From: Suillus spraguei
Lineage: Eukaryota; Basidiomycota; Agaricomycetes; Boletales; Suillaceae
DNA: 64,000 nt
Direction of reading: 5' to 3'
NCBI GenBank assembly: GCA_016800925.1
Contig: JABCPU010000002.1
Span: forward strand, 124,001 to 188,000
Below, in pieces: positions 33,198 to 46,494 of this stretch; position 1 is the stretch's first letter; every line of letters starts with the position of its first letter. A model generated the notes under the pieces. It did no database searches, had not been told where the DNA came from, and was given only the letters and a program-made list of their open reading frames with translations. The position numbers and the translations under genes are program-made.

Positions 33198-33520
33198 AAG
33201 GCATGTCTTCTTTCACGCTTTGTAAATGTTGTGTTACCGTGTGCTTTTACTATTACTGCAGCCGCTCATACGACATGATTAGTATATTTAGCGGCGCCAA
33301 TTCAACATTTTAGGGTTGTTCGATTCTAAAAGTTTGAGATCAACTTACCTTACGGTCCTCTTGCGTAAGTTACACACGGATCTTTTCCGTTGCCGTCGGA
33401 TAAACTTTTTTGGTTTTGTGGAGAACTCTAGCATTTCTTGCATAGTGCAGGTGTAGACGGTGAATTTGTCCATAGTATACTCTCTTAGTGAGAAATACAC
33501 TGATATAATATGTACACTTC
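33198..33520. other. Convergent 3' region
   Basis: About 320 bases between the chromodomain gene and the MFS gene, AT-rich. No gene seen. Confidence 0.35.
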
Positions 33521-35967
33521 TTAACACGTGTATATGAAGAAAATGTTCTGCCTATCAGTGAGGTCAGCAAATGCATGACGCTCCCTTTCCCGTTGCACAT
33601 CTTGATCAGTCCAGCCTCGGCGCGCCTTTTCTTCCTCTAGCTGGGCTTTCCGCTTTCTGTTCAAGCGGATATTGATCCAGCGTAGTAAATATGAGACGAA
33701 AAGTTGCACGATCAACAAGACCATGATCGCGGTCTTTCCTGGAATATAGGCTGGCGCATCTTTAGGCTGGAATATCTCAGTCCCGATGATATTGCCAATG
33801 CTGAAAGTGGCCATAGTCATTGCATTAATCGTAACCTAAGCACCACAATAAACTGAGGAAATAAAGGAGGACGAGTGGCATCAAACGTACCTTCTTGGTA
33901 TGGCCACTGGTGTTGCTTGCATTATATGCATAGATCGTAGAGAGAGCACTGCCAAAGGTACCGATGATGTATGTCGCTGCCGGAAAATTAGATTTCATGA
34001 AAACATCAAGTAGTGACAATTGGACGGACCAAAGAGCAGAACACCCTTGTTGGAGGACCCATTCAGGCCAACAAGGATAGCTAATTCTCGCCTTCAACCG
34101 ACGTTCCTTCTAGAATTTACGAACAGCATACCTGCACCGACAATCGTAGGAATCAAAGCAAACACAATGGGAATCATCCGCTCGCCCTAAAGGTGGTTGA
34201 GATAATTAATTGTTGAGATAACTTTAGACCCTCTACCTTCTTGTCAGAATACCATCCACAGAAAACTACCATCGCAGAACCAATAACTCCCCCAGGAGTG
34301 GAAAGAATCAGCGTTTGCTTTGATCTAGGGGAAATGGATATTTGTGAGAAGTAAAGACAGCACGGTTCACGCACGTATATCCAAAGCTTTTAACGATGAT
34401 GTTGCTGACTGCAGTCAATAATTAACTTCCATTGGGCTAGTTTCTGTCGATGCGACTTACAGTTACTCAAAGCTCCATTGGGAATACTCGCTATAAGATC
34501 TGTATCAGCCGCTTTTTGCGGAGATTCGAGTAAAAGGTTTACTCAGGATCGTTGACAAAACAATGAGCCATGTGCGACAATCCGTGAGGGCTTCGATGAC
34601 CTGGTCCTTTTTGAATTTCTTGTTCTCCGTACCTCCTTGATCGTTCCGAACACGTTCAAGAGCAGCGATTCGCTCCTCCCTCGTCAGTATGGAAGCGTTG
34701 ACTGGGGAATCTGGTAGCCAAATCAAGACTACTATGCCAACAACGACCGCAAGAGCACCAAGGAGTATATAAATGATTTTGTAGGGCGGTAAAATCTTGC
34801 CGTTATCAAATGAGATACCCTGGAGGAGTATAAATAATTCATGCATCCCCTATTATGAGCACCACTCACATATGCCACGAAACCACCGAACACTTGAGTT
34901 AGGCCATTCTAAACAAAGTCAGGGGCAATGTAATTTTGAATGTAAGATAGTCGCACCATGATGTAGAACCATGCAATACGTTGAGCCTTATGGCCGTCAG
35001 TGAAAATGTACTATATTTGACACGAAAATTATTGCGCACCTGTTCGTCCTTCTTGTAGAACATCGAGATAATAAGAATGAGACACGGTGCGACACAAGAC
35101 TCGCACATTCCTGATCATTTCGAGTTTGTGTCCTGTTTCTTTAAGACACGAAGAAGCTTACCCAGAAGGAATCTGAGAGCAAAGAAGGCTCGAAAGTTGT
35201 TTGTTGAGGCATGCAGCATGAGGATTATTCCCCACATCACAATGTTACCGCCTTCAAAAGGTTAGCCGATTTGAAGCTGATGCTATGGTTCGTTGATTTC
35301 GCTCTCACCGAGGTACTTAGCCAACCGAAGTTTCTGCGAGATGTAGACAGTTGGAAATTCCCAAATGAGATAACCTGTAGTTGAACAGTTCGTAGGATCT
35401 ATGCCGGTTGACAGGATCGAAAATCTTACCCAAGTAGAAGGCCATGGATACCAAGTTGTAGTTCTAGAGTCATATTAGCATGTACTGCATGTTATGAACA
35501 TTGTGGCTTGCCTGGCCTATGATTGGGAAGCCCATGATACTGCAGCATTGTCAATATTCATGTTACCCAACATCGTTGTGAACAAAACTCGCCTCGCATA
35601 GTTCAGTGAGGTCTTGTCCCTGTTCAGGGGTAAGTATAAAAGATTATTGCGTACATTAAATGACGAACAAATATTGACAGAAGTAGACAGCCGCTGAAAT
35701 GGTGGGGATGACAAAGTCCTGTAGATCCATCGATGATTAAGTTAAAATCGCCAAAGTGCAGGAAACAAGATATACCAGCTTGCGCCTGAGCTTTCGGTTA
35801 TACTCCTCAGTAAATTGCGCCGTTGCTTGGGTGCCGACGAGCTGAAGAGCCGCATCACCGTCAGAAGTATCCAGTGAGTCTAGTCCCAGCTTTTCGTCAT
35901 AGGTCTCAAGCTGTGAGCTCTTCTCGACTTCGTCCCGAGTCTTCGCCCCACTAGTTTCGGAAGACAT
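33521..35967 (-). CDS. MFS permease, Dal5/allantoate permease (anion:cation symporter) family
   Basis: Plasma-membrane transporter for organic anions such as allantoate, ureidosuccinate, nicotinate or related acids. The cytosolic N-terminus (MSSETSGAKTRDEVEK) leads into DFVIPTISAAVYFCQYLDKTSLNYA, the DK(T/S)xLNYA motif of this family in TM1. Then YLIWEFP, RFLLGMCESCVAPCLILI, FYKKDEQ, RIAWFYIMNGLTQVFGGFVA, a WLPDSP loop, GYTSKQTLI and the highly conserved IYAYNASNTSGHTKK and SIGNIIGTEIFQPKDAP. About 12 short introns; the one at 35540-35592 fits only as GC-AG (AG then GCGAGT), restoring NYASIMGFP. Substrate cannot be told from sequence. Confidence 0.88.
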
Positions 35968-36349
35968 TGCACTAACGCGTGATGAAGACGCTCGAACATT
36001 AGTGCCGCTTAGCTTCTTATCCTCTCAAGCATCTCCCAGAAAGAAATGCATCCGTGACGGCTTGACGTTATTACTGTGCCTGCAAGATAAGTGACAAACT
36101 GATAGCTTCAACGACTCATGCTACAATTGAGGAAACAGATAAGCTAACATGTTCCACGAGGAAAGTGACAGATGAGTCACCCGACAAGACAAGGATGCAC
36201 TCACGGCAAGCCGAGGAGACCTATTTATTCATGGGCTTCTCACGAACGCTGTGTAGACACTTTGATGGATTCTACCGAGGAAAAAATAGAATACAGATAA
36301 GTGTATAGTATGAAAGTTCGTAAGATAATCCAGAAGTCAAGCGAAACGA
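35968..36349. other. Intergenic region MFS gene to thiolase gene
   Basis: About 380 bases between tandem minus-strand genes: MFS promoter plus thiolase 3' end. Nothing recognised. Confidence 0.35.
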
Positions 36350-37784
<1,435 letters not shown>

Positions 37785-38180
37785 TTTGCGAGCAAAATAT
37801 GAGATATTAGAGCGGGATGGTTTAGATAGGGACCTAGTAAGACGCGTTGCGAGCATCATGATGAGTTGGCTTTTATTTGACAATCGTGATTATTCGGAAT
37901 TGAACAGTAGGGATCGTACGATGATGACTGAATATAAGCGTGTGGTTGCAACTGTCACTGGTACGAAATGCCTTGTGAAATGTCAGAGTCAAATGACAAC
38001 AAGCTCGACACAGGAATACAAGAGAATGCTTAACCCGAGTGCCCATGGTCTATTTCATATATAAGTACGTCCTTTGGACGTAAGATCCGGATATTACATA
38101 TAAGTAGTCACATGTAAGAATATGGAAACCTTTTGTCAAGTGCAATAAACATGCATGAGAACGCCACCCCAAAAATACCA
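37785..38180. other. Intergenic region thiolase to ATG10
   Basis: About 400 bases, thiolase promoter side and ATG10 3' end. No gene recognised. Confidence 0.35.
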
Positions 38181-38906
38181 TTACGGCATGTCTATAGCTG
38201 TGCTCAACACTGTAAACCAAGCTTCCATCCAACTCACTGATCTCCTCTCCGTTTCGTTGAGGATCTCCTGAACCGCATTAGCAGTTTCGCATGGGTGAAA
38301 GTACCAACAGGGTGTCCCTAGCGTCGGGTGTTCTCCTTGTGATAGAAGGGGAAGTTCATTATCGGATGCGATGCGGCAAATGTCGTGGCGACTGTCCCTT
38401 CGCACACATCCTCACGAAGAAGACAAGTTTGCAGGATATCAGTCAGCTGTAGTGGAGAACCGCCTGTAATGTCAAATTGAGTGTGTCCCATTCATGCAGA
38501 CCATATACGTACTCGAACCATGGATGGAAAAATAAAATGCTGGTACACGAAAAGTTGCCGATAACACAACATACTGATGACAATCAATGAATCAGGAGAG
38601 CCACGGGAAGCAATTGTGCCATCATCGACGACGTCCAAACTATCGTCAATCTCAAGGGATGCTTCAACTGACGCTCCGCGACGCCAGTGTACAGTAATGA
38701 TCCGGTGCATGTACCCGAAGCCTGGCAGTGTCTGTGTATTTCGAGATCCATGAAAAGAAACAGACTAGATAACTCTGGCGTACATCATGCTCTTTCCAAG
38801 ACCATCCCGAAAGCCTAGCTTCATACCCAAAAGATATGGACTGATGAGCCTGAATAAATTCCTTGCATGCCTCGTCAAACTGCTGTCGGGTGAACGTTGC
38901 GGTCAT
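38181..38906 (-). CDS. ATG10: Autophagy E2-like enzyme Atg10
   Basis: E2-like enzyme that conjugates Atg12 to Atg5. The start at 38906 gives TFTRQQFDEACKEFI and SGWSWKEH, the usual N-terminus. Then GYMHRIITVHWRRG, an acidic segment, HQYVVLSATFRVPAFYFSIH (central beta sheet), GSPLQLTDILQT, SQGEHPTLGTPCWYFHPCET with the catalytic Cys in the HPC motif, and a C-terminal SWMEAWFTVLSTAIDM. Three single-base frame breaks are needed to join these: at the first intron donor (about 38783), before HQYVV (about 38571) and before SDNELPLL (about 38365). Each is cured by one G or C in a doublet. Order and motifs are complete, so I read a functional gene in imperfect sequence. Divergent from eS1 over 180 bases. 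Confidence 0.82.
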
Positions 38907-39088
38907 TAGCAATGTGGCGTGAGAGTGTACTGTACAATCATCGAAATAAGGTTCAAGCCACCATCTTAGGGAGCACAACAAGACCAAATTCTATAGCCGT
39001 TACACACACCTAAACTCTGTAGCCTCGTCCAAGTGCCGGCTCATAACGACTAGCGGTCCCCTCCTCACCGCCAGCACACGATTTCAAT

Positions 39089-40075
39089 ATGGCTGTAGGA
39101 AAAGTATGTATCGACTTGCTTTCACCAGAGGGGGTATTTGTAGCTCATCAACTTTGTAGAATAAACGTCTGTCTAAGGGTAAGAAGGGTATCAAGAAGAA
39201 GGTTGTTGACCCTTTCTCGCGCAAGGGTGAGTTGTATTCTACATTGCTTGAACCTTGTCGGGCTAACATTATGATTATCAAGAGTGGTATGATATAAAAG
39301 CACCCTCCACATTTGAAGTCCGAAATGTTGGCAAGACCCTTGTCAATCGATCACAGGGTTTGAGTGCGTACAAGATCCCGTCTGTCAAACATACAATCTA
39401 ATTTTTCACTAGAAAATGCCAGCGACTCTCTCAAGGGCCGCATTATCGAGGTATCCCTCGCCGACCTTAACAAGGACGAGGAACAATCGTTCCGTAAGAT
39501 CAAACTACGGATCGATGAGGTGCAGGGGAAGAACTGTCTAACAAATTTCCACGGCATGGACTTCACTTCAGACAAGCTACGTTCCCTTGTCCGCAAGTGG
39601 CAAACACTCATCGAGGCACACGTCGACGTAAAGACGACCGACGGCTACCTCATCCGCCTCTTTGCCATCGGTTTCACCAAGCGCCGCCCAAATCAGGTCC
39701 GCAAGACCACCTACGCTCAGACAAGTCAAATTCGTGAAATCCGAAAGAAGATGTTTGAGATAATGACCCGGGAAGCGTCGAGCTGTGACTTGAAGGAGTT
39801 GGTGCAGAAGTTTGTGCCAGAGGCTATTGGACGGGAGATAGAGAAACACACCCGCAACATTTACCCTCTACAAAATGTGTACGTCCGCAAGGCAAAAATC
39901 CTGAAGGCACCGAAGTTCGATGTCTCGAAACTACTTGAGCTTCACGGCGAGTCGACAGATGTAAGCAACCACCATGCTTGTGCTAGCTGACTACAACTGA
40001 CACCAAATGTTGCAGGAGACTGGCACCCGCGTAGCGAAGGACTTCAAGGAGCCCGAGATTCTCGAGTCTGTTTAA
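39089..40075 (+). CDS. RPS1: 40S ribosomal protein eS1 (RPS3A/RPS1)
   Basis: Five exons (39089-39103, 39160-39226, 39283-39363, 39413-39960, 40016-40075) give exactly 256 aa. It begins MAVGK, intron, [20 protein letters not shown], then [45 protein letters not shown] block (here [20 protein letters not shown]), [20 protein letters not shown] and ends [11 protein letters not shown]. These are near-invariant in eS1. The very short first exon is typical of fungal ribosomal protein genes. Confidence 0.97.
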
Positions 40076-40395
40076 AACTCTTTTTTTACTCGTCGTCTAC
40101 CTTTGTATCACTTCATATGACCACTCGCAAGTACTTATGCTACAAGGGTATCGATCAATCTATGATCATCATGATAACATGCATTAATCCGTTGTGAATG
40201 AGTCTCAAATGGGAGCATCACGAAGGCTCTGTATCTTGGCGGTGCCATTCAACATGTCAAGCTTAAGACGGAGTTCACGCGGAACCAACTCGAAACGGTT
40301 TGATTCTAATATCCGCCTCGATATAAAACGTCACTCTTCATTTTATCTGGTTAGCAACCGCCTTTTTGCAACCTTAAACTATTTCATAGCACACC
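40076..40395. other. Intergenic region eS1 to APRT
   Basis: About 320 bases. GATATAAAAC near 40320-40330 lies about 70 bases before the APRT start and may act as a TATA element. No gene. Confidence 0.35.
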
Positions 40396-41103
40396 ATGGC
40401 CGACGTTGAATACCTGCAAAGTATCATTAAACTCCACGCCGATTTTCCAAAGAAGGTTCGTCAAAGCTTTGCTCCAGTTGGCGAGAGAACTTTAACACGG
40501 TTACATCCCAGGGAATCAGCTTTCTCGACATTTTCCCAATACTCCGTGACCCGGTTGCATTCGAGACACTTATAACCCACTTTGTCCATCACATCACGTC
40601 GCAAACCATACCTAAATCAGTGCACAAAAAGGTTGATGTCGTAGTCGGCCTAGATGCCCGAGGATTCCTCCTTGGGCCCATCATCGCACTACGACTCGGA
40701 GCATCGTTCGTGCCCGTTCGCAAACGAGGCAAGCTCCCGGGCGAGTGTATCTCAGCAACTTACGTGAAAGAGTATGGTGTTGTAAGTTCTTTTCACACTC
40801 GAGCGTCAGGTACGTTCTGATTGATGTCGTACAGGACACTTTCGAAATGCACGCAGATGCGATCCTGCCTGGGCAGTCTGTGATTATTGTAGATGATCTC
40901 ATTGCTACCGGTGAGTCTGGGCTCACCATCTAATGCTGTATTTCACACCTTCTGTAGGGGGCTCGGCCAAAGCAGCCGGCGAACTCGTCAAGAAGCTAGG
41001 CGGCGTGACAGTCGAGTATCTCTTCATCATCGAGATAATGTTCCTTAAGGGATACCAGTCTTTGGATGCTCCTGCCTACTCCATTATTCAACACTTGGAT
41101 TGA
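40396..41103 (+). CDS. APT1: Adenine phosphoribosyltransferase
   Basis: Purine salvage: adenine plus PRPP to AMP. Exons 40396-40455, 40512-40781, 40835-40910 and 40958-41103 sum to 183 aa. Motifs: DFPKKGISFLDIFPILRDP, VVVGLDARGFLLGPIIAL, FVPVRKRGKLPG, the PRPP-binding loop SVIIVDDLIATGGSAKAA and FIIEIMFLKGY. The ATG at 40396 is in good context (CACCATGGC). Length and all loops are standard, so enzymatic activity is expected. Confidence 0.96.
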
Positions 41104-41342
41104 GTTGCCGGGTATATCTTCTCTTTATTAATATTTTATGTCGGAGATAGATACCCTTTTCTATGATTAGTGTTGGATTAGACTTAGGCTGAGGGCATCT
41201 TAGATGAGTTATATATTCAGAGCTTGTCATCGTACATATACGTACGTACATGCCTATCACGGCAGCGTCAATGGCACATCCAACGTCCCCTCTCGCCAGA
41301 CCTTTAAAAGGTAAAAGTATCGACTGGAGCTCAAGTGACATT

Positions 41343-44300
41343 TTATATCATTAGTCTAGTATTTAGTAGAGGGTGTCCGCTGATGTACAGGATTTGCCCA
41401 AATTCCTCTGGCGTCGGATCTATTACCCCTTTTGTCCATGCTTCGTTGTCAACAGCAAACATAACATGTCCGTAGCCAAACGTCCCAGCAGCGTCTACCA
41501 TGGTAGTAATAGATTTGCCAACAGTATGCGGCAGCAATACCAAAGCGACGTCACTGATGTCGCCCGCAGCAGCAAGCTCTGCGTGTGAAGCAGAAGGATT
41601 GATAGGAGCATCATCATCGTTGACAACAATGACTCCTGAAGCGCCCGCATTCCGGGCATAAACCAGCTTTTCTAGGAACGTGCATTCACCACGATGGACG
41701 AGGACAGCGTTTCCGTTGAAATTGGTTTCATAAGGTTTGCATCCGAGGGGGTTGCTTTTGTCCCGCTGCACCTCTGTGCCCTCCCAATAACCAAAGCGAA
41801 GAGTGTCGGAAGCGTCGAGTGCAGCCAAGTCTCCACCAAACTGGGCGGTGTGAGCTTTGACGTGCATCTCTCCGTTAAAACTTGAAGCCCCTGGTTGTGC
41901 TGCGAGTGCTGGGTCAAACGTGTCAAGAAAGATACGGAGTTTGATGTCTTGGATACGGTAAGTCGAGCGAGGATCTGGAAGGGCATTCCAGAGTGCCGGG
42001 TCGTTGATATACACCATTTGCCCAGTGCGGACGGCATGCGGCCCGACTAGTATGATATTTCACGTGTGAGTTTACTAGCCAGTCGGGGAGAAAAGGAAGC
42101 CCTACGTTTCGTGATATCGTAACCTTTACGATCCAATCGACTGACGATGTGGGCCCGGACACCCGTTATATTGTAGAGAATAAAACCATCTGCCACTGTC
42201 TTAAGTTTGAGGGGGCCAGGGTTAGGGTCCTCGGGCACCGTCTTGCCGCCGGGTGACATGATGAAATCAAAAGACTACTGAAGGATGTCACTGCGACGAT
42301 AAGGTGTCATGAGATTTTCTTACATATAAATCAACTTCAGGAACTGTGCACCATCCATCAGGGGACCAGTGATGCTCATCCAGAGCCTGCGATCGCAATC
42401 CAATCAGGTGCCTGGCATAATCAACGTCCGGTCTTGAACCGACACCTCGGATGAGGCCGCTGATAGTCCCATCAGGCGACGAGTCCTGTACAGGTTCATA
42501 TAGAGGACACTGGTGGTTCTCTTCGCCACGCATCTTTCGTCGAATATGGGACATAGGCTTCAGAACTTCCTTCGGTAGTGATAGAATGTGCCCTTCGGTA
42601 GTGAAGACGTAATGTGAATCGTCTTTGTGTAACGGGTTGTCCTCGTCGAACAGAAGATACAGATACTGGATAAATCGTGATTGGTACCAAGTAACACTTC
42701 GGAAGGGCCCAATTTTTTCGACGGACCTTAAGTGTTTCTGATAAGGCAAACGACTCCATCCTATCATCTCTGACATTGGTCCGTAAATCTTGGATGCCAG
42801 TCAATCCACAGTCAACCTTGGCGCGGGCAATTAGGTCTCTCAAAATACGTTCACCAACATCTAGATAATACGGGTCTCGAGTGGCCTGTCTGATGATGAG
42901 CTGCAGAATACAAGAAGGAAGATAAGCAGACCCTATAGAGGTACCACGTCGATTCGACGAACTCTGGTCGAAGCGGATATTGAAAAGACGTTGCCTGCAG
43001 AAACTGAGCATCCCATACTTCAGGAAGACCAGAATGCCGTCTCCAGATGTTCCAGTCTATCCGAAACCAAAGATTATCAAAAAGGTCAACTGAAGATAAA
43101 TACTTACATGTCATGTGAGATTTGATGGCATTTTGTACATCACCACCCAGGACTTGCAAACCAGGCCAGAAAGCAGATAGAGAATCAATTGTGGCATACG
43201 CTTGATCACCAGTATGTATGTTGACACTGCGAAACTACAGGAGAACTTGAGAGAACCATAAAGGCAAGAAAGGCCACCACTGCTGACCCAATGGCCGTCC
43301 GCAGAACGGGCGTATCTCATCACAGAGGCATAACCTTCATGCCATACGTCAAGAAACTCTACTTCACCTGCAGGATACCCGTGGGTGATATCAAAACATG
43401 GAATATACCAACTACAAGACGAACGCACCACTCATAACATACCACTTCAAGGCATATTCATAGAAAGAGTCGATGCCTGCGCCGATTCCTGTTACTTCTG
43501 GTAGTGTCCATAACTTGTAAAATCCAGTTATAAGCGGAAAAGGACATAACCAGGTTGAGCTCACTCCTGTCCAGATATTAATTGTATTGCCGACTAAACC
43601 GATATCAGATCTCCTGTTCCATAGTGCGAAGAAAGCTTTATATGCCGCCTTTTCAAAGCGGTCATCTCCAGTGAGGCGACTAAGGGTAGCCAATTCCAGT
43701 ATCAGAGAACCAGCGCCAGCGGTGCCTATAGTGACTTCAGTCTTGAAAAGTGACGGAATCCAATTGTCAGTAACGAACAAGTTTCAAGGGATTCTCCCCG
43801 CTGAACCCCGTGTCGTAAGTTAACCTGCAGGTTGTCAATGCTGTGGACTATAAAAATACAAGGAGATGCGTACTCTCGCAAAAGGCAGACCGGTAGGGGT
43901 GGAAAATGCAGGCAATAGTCGATTCCCAAGATCGTGTGCCATTGTCAAAAGCTGGCCGCGATACCAAGGGAGATAAAATGGTTGGTCGGGTCGACTCGCA
44001 AATATATGGCCAGATAAAAGTCCGCCCAATACCCTTATAGTGGTCTCAAATACTTGTGGTTTTGTGTTGACATCGAACGACACCCAGTCAAGGACATTTT
44101 GGACCGCGTTTTGGAACCCTGGAGGATCGTCTAGCACAACCAATGTATCTAGAACATCAACAAGAGTTAAGGAGTAGTTTCCCGAGACGTCATTACGTGC
44201 TATATTTGCGCTGTTAGGTGCGTCAAGCATGTCAAACCCAGGTCAAAACCGGGGCCCTTACGGATTTTCCCAGTCTGGACCTCTACCGGTGCAAGACAAT

Positions 44301-44670
44301 GGAGACAACTAAAAACAAATTGGAATACGAGAAGAGGACTAGCTCAGGATAGGCAAACCTCGTCCAGCGGAAAAGCTAGCAACAGGTGGGTGACATACAT
44401 GAATTATCTAGACAACGCTCACCGTGGGACATGTAATGGTTGAAACCATGATACCATAAGTCTTTTGTAGTTGCCCTAGACAGTGTTTTTTTACGAAGGT
44501 TTAAAGCAAATTAGCAAGAGGCGTACACACCTGAATGATTTCTTGCGCTCAGAGGTCCAAGCAGTTTCCTGGTGAAGGCTTGTGCTCGTGCTTTTCCGCG
44601 CGTCGACCACGTTATTTAGAGTAATTGAAAGAACAAATGCAAATACACAAGGACCTTTGTCCCATTTCAT
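41343..44670 (-). CDS. EDEM-type alpha-1,2-mannosidase (GH47) with C-terminal PA domain
   Basis: ER-lumen mannosidase marking misfolded glycoproteins for ERAD. The start at 44670 gives a hydrophobic signal peptide (CVFAFVLSITLNNVVDA). GH47 blocks in order: TTKDLWYHGFNHYMSHAFP, YSLTLVDVLDTLVVL, VFETTIRVLGGLLSGH, PFYLPWYRGQLL, GTAGAGSLILELATLSRLTG-type block, GAGIDSFYEYALKWY, SGLPEVWDA, YPLRPEFVESTWYLYRAT, MESFALSETLKYLYLLFDE and FTTEGHIL. After this comes a PA domain (GNAVLVHRGECTFLEKLVYA, GASGVIVVNDDD). GH47 plus PA is the EDEM3-type layout, unlike yeast Mnl1. No HDEL-type tail is seen. About 14 introns; the join near 43200-43400 is approximate. Confidence 0.9.
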
Positions 44671-44829
44671 GCTGCAGAGGAAAGTCAATATCAAGGTTCG
44701 GATCTGTAGACGTGGAACAGTTAAGTTACGGAAGAATTCACTTTCGCGCCGTTGATCACGTGGTCGTCAGATCGACTAACTTTGGCTTCCTCAAAATCCA
44801 TCTATGGCCTGCCTAGTTGCGATTTAAAG
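44671..44829. promoter_or_regulatory. Divergent promoter region EDEM / zinc-ribbon gene
   Basis: Only 159 bases separate the two divergent starts, so regulatory DNA is shared. No specific element recognised. Confidence 0.4.
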
Positions 44830-46115
44830 ATGAGCACAAATATTACCGACGTATCCAGCAAACTTGGAGAATATATGATAAAAGGCTGGGTCAGGTGGTT
44901 TCTTTTTCTGTTTCAGCCGCCCATCTCACTCTTATATGATTCTTCGTAGGTGTTGACAGACACAACATGTCCGTCGCCAGCGTGTTGCGGAGTTCCTCTT
45001 ATGAGGTCACCTAATAATGGATCCCCGGTAACTCACTTTTGCGTGAATTGCAATGGACCTCAACAATGTAAGAAACCGCCTAATTCTGTTGGCATATGCT
45101 GGCCCAATGACACAGCCCGCCTCATCTACAGCTACATCGGCGCAATCTAATTCGTCATCAACAGATTCGTCATCAACTTATGAATCTAATTCGCGACCAT
45201 CAACTCCTCCTACAGAGCTATCCAGCGCTCTGAGCTCCCCGACATTTGCCCCTCCCATTGACACTGAAGAGACAATCCGCAGGCGGCAACAATCAGACCA
45301 AGCATCTGCAGAGATTGGAAAACGTCTTTTGAAGGGATGGGCGATGCTGGGTGAAGAGTGTCCGAACATTAGGTGTTACGGTATACCTCTTGTAAGACCT
45401 CCAAAAGGCGGAGAGGAGAGAGACCATCGCAAAGTGAGCTATTCTTAACGGTTCTTTTATATAGAAATCGTTTATTTGGGTTTAGGAATGCGTTATTTGC
45501 GGGACGGTCTACGTTACTGATGTCTCTGAAGGGTGGCAGCGCCTTGTCCCAGCTCCACATGCAATTGAAGCAGGATCCAGGTCTGGGGCTAGCAATTTAA
45601 GTGCTCCGATAACACTGGGCTCTCGTGACAAAGGAAAGGCAGTGATGCACAGTTTACCTTCACAGGTACCAAAAGTTCATTTGCCTGCCCAGGTCACAGT
45701 TGACATAGATCCTAGTCTTCGTCATTACTTCCTGCGCCAGAGTCGTCAAAGGTAGCTGTCTTTCGAAAGACTCAGTTGTCAAGTAAGCTGATCTATCATC
45801 AGTTGACGATTGATATTTCGAAACCCACACGAGACTTGGCTATCAATAGCGAGCGCCTGGTCAGTACCGTTCTCACAGTTGTTTTATGCCACTGATGATA
45901 TTTAACAGAATGCAAGTGTTCCGTCTATCAATGCGGTTATGGTCCATTCTCCTGCTCAGGCACTCAAGCTGTCTTTGGATGCCATGTCACAAAGACTTGC
46001 GCAGATCTGCGAAACCGCAAATCAGATGGATGTGGTATCTATTGCATCAACTGCAGATGCCATCAACAAGGTTGCACAGGCTTTATCCCAAGTAAGGCAG
46101 CTAGGAGAGCATTAG
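44830..46115 (+). CDS. SSSCA1/ZNRD2-like protein with two zinc-ribbon units
   Basis: The N-terminal unit reads SSKLGEYMIKGW (intron) VLTDTTCPSPACCGVPLMRS and HFCVNC, the autoantigen p27 zinc ribbon. After a Ser/Thr-rich linker a second copy follows: IGKRLLKGWAMLGEECPNIR, CYGIPLVRPPKGG, ECVICGTVYV. The C-terminus has ALKLSLDAMSQRLAQICETA and a helix to the stop at 46115. Two joins are unresolved: the frame across the intron at about 45067-45114, and one missing T near 45720. Known relatives are small proteins linked to centromere or tankyrase biology in animals; fungal function is unknown. The tandem pair is unusual because animal ZNRD2 has a single unit. Confidence 0.72.
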
Positions 46116-46494
46116 CCTTTAGGTCGCCTCTTGACGGTAGACCTGTTTCACCCAATACTATGATTTTTGCCATAGCCTATCGTTCCCAACACTATTTAGT
46201 GGAAATGAGAATCAAGAATCTTTCCTTTCCTCCAGGCGGTGTATATATGTATGTTCGGCATTCTAAATTTTCCACTTAAGTACTACCCGTACAGAACCGT
46301 TATCGCGATTTTCTCACCATCCCCTATGATATCCTGTGCATTGGAGATTACTTCTAATCACAAGTATTTGACATGCCGTAGAAGCACCGAAGACACTCGT
46401 TTACTCATGGCAACCTCATGTGCCAACGTGCTGCCATAAATTCCCAAGCCTTTGTCCGCTCTAACATCGCAGCTCTTAAACATATCTTGTCACG
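46116..46494. other. Intergenic region
   Basis: About 380 bases between tandem plus-strand genes. No gene seen. Confidence 0.35.
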
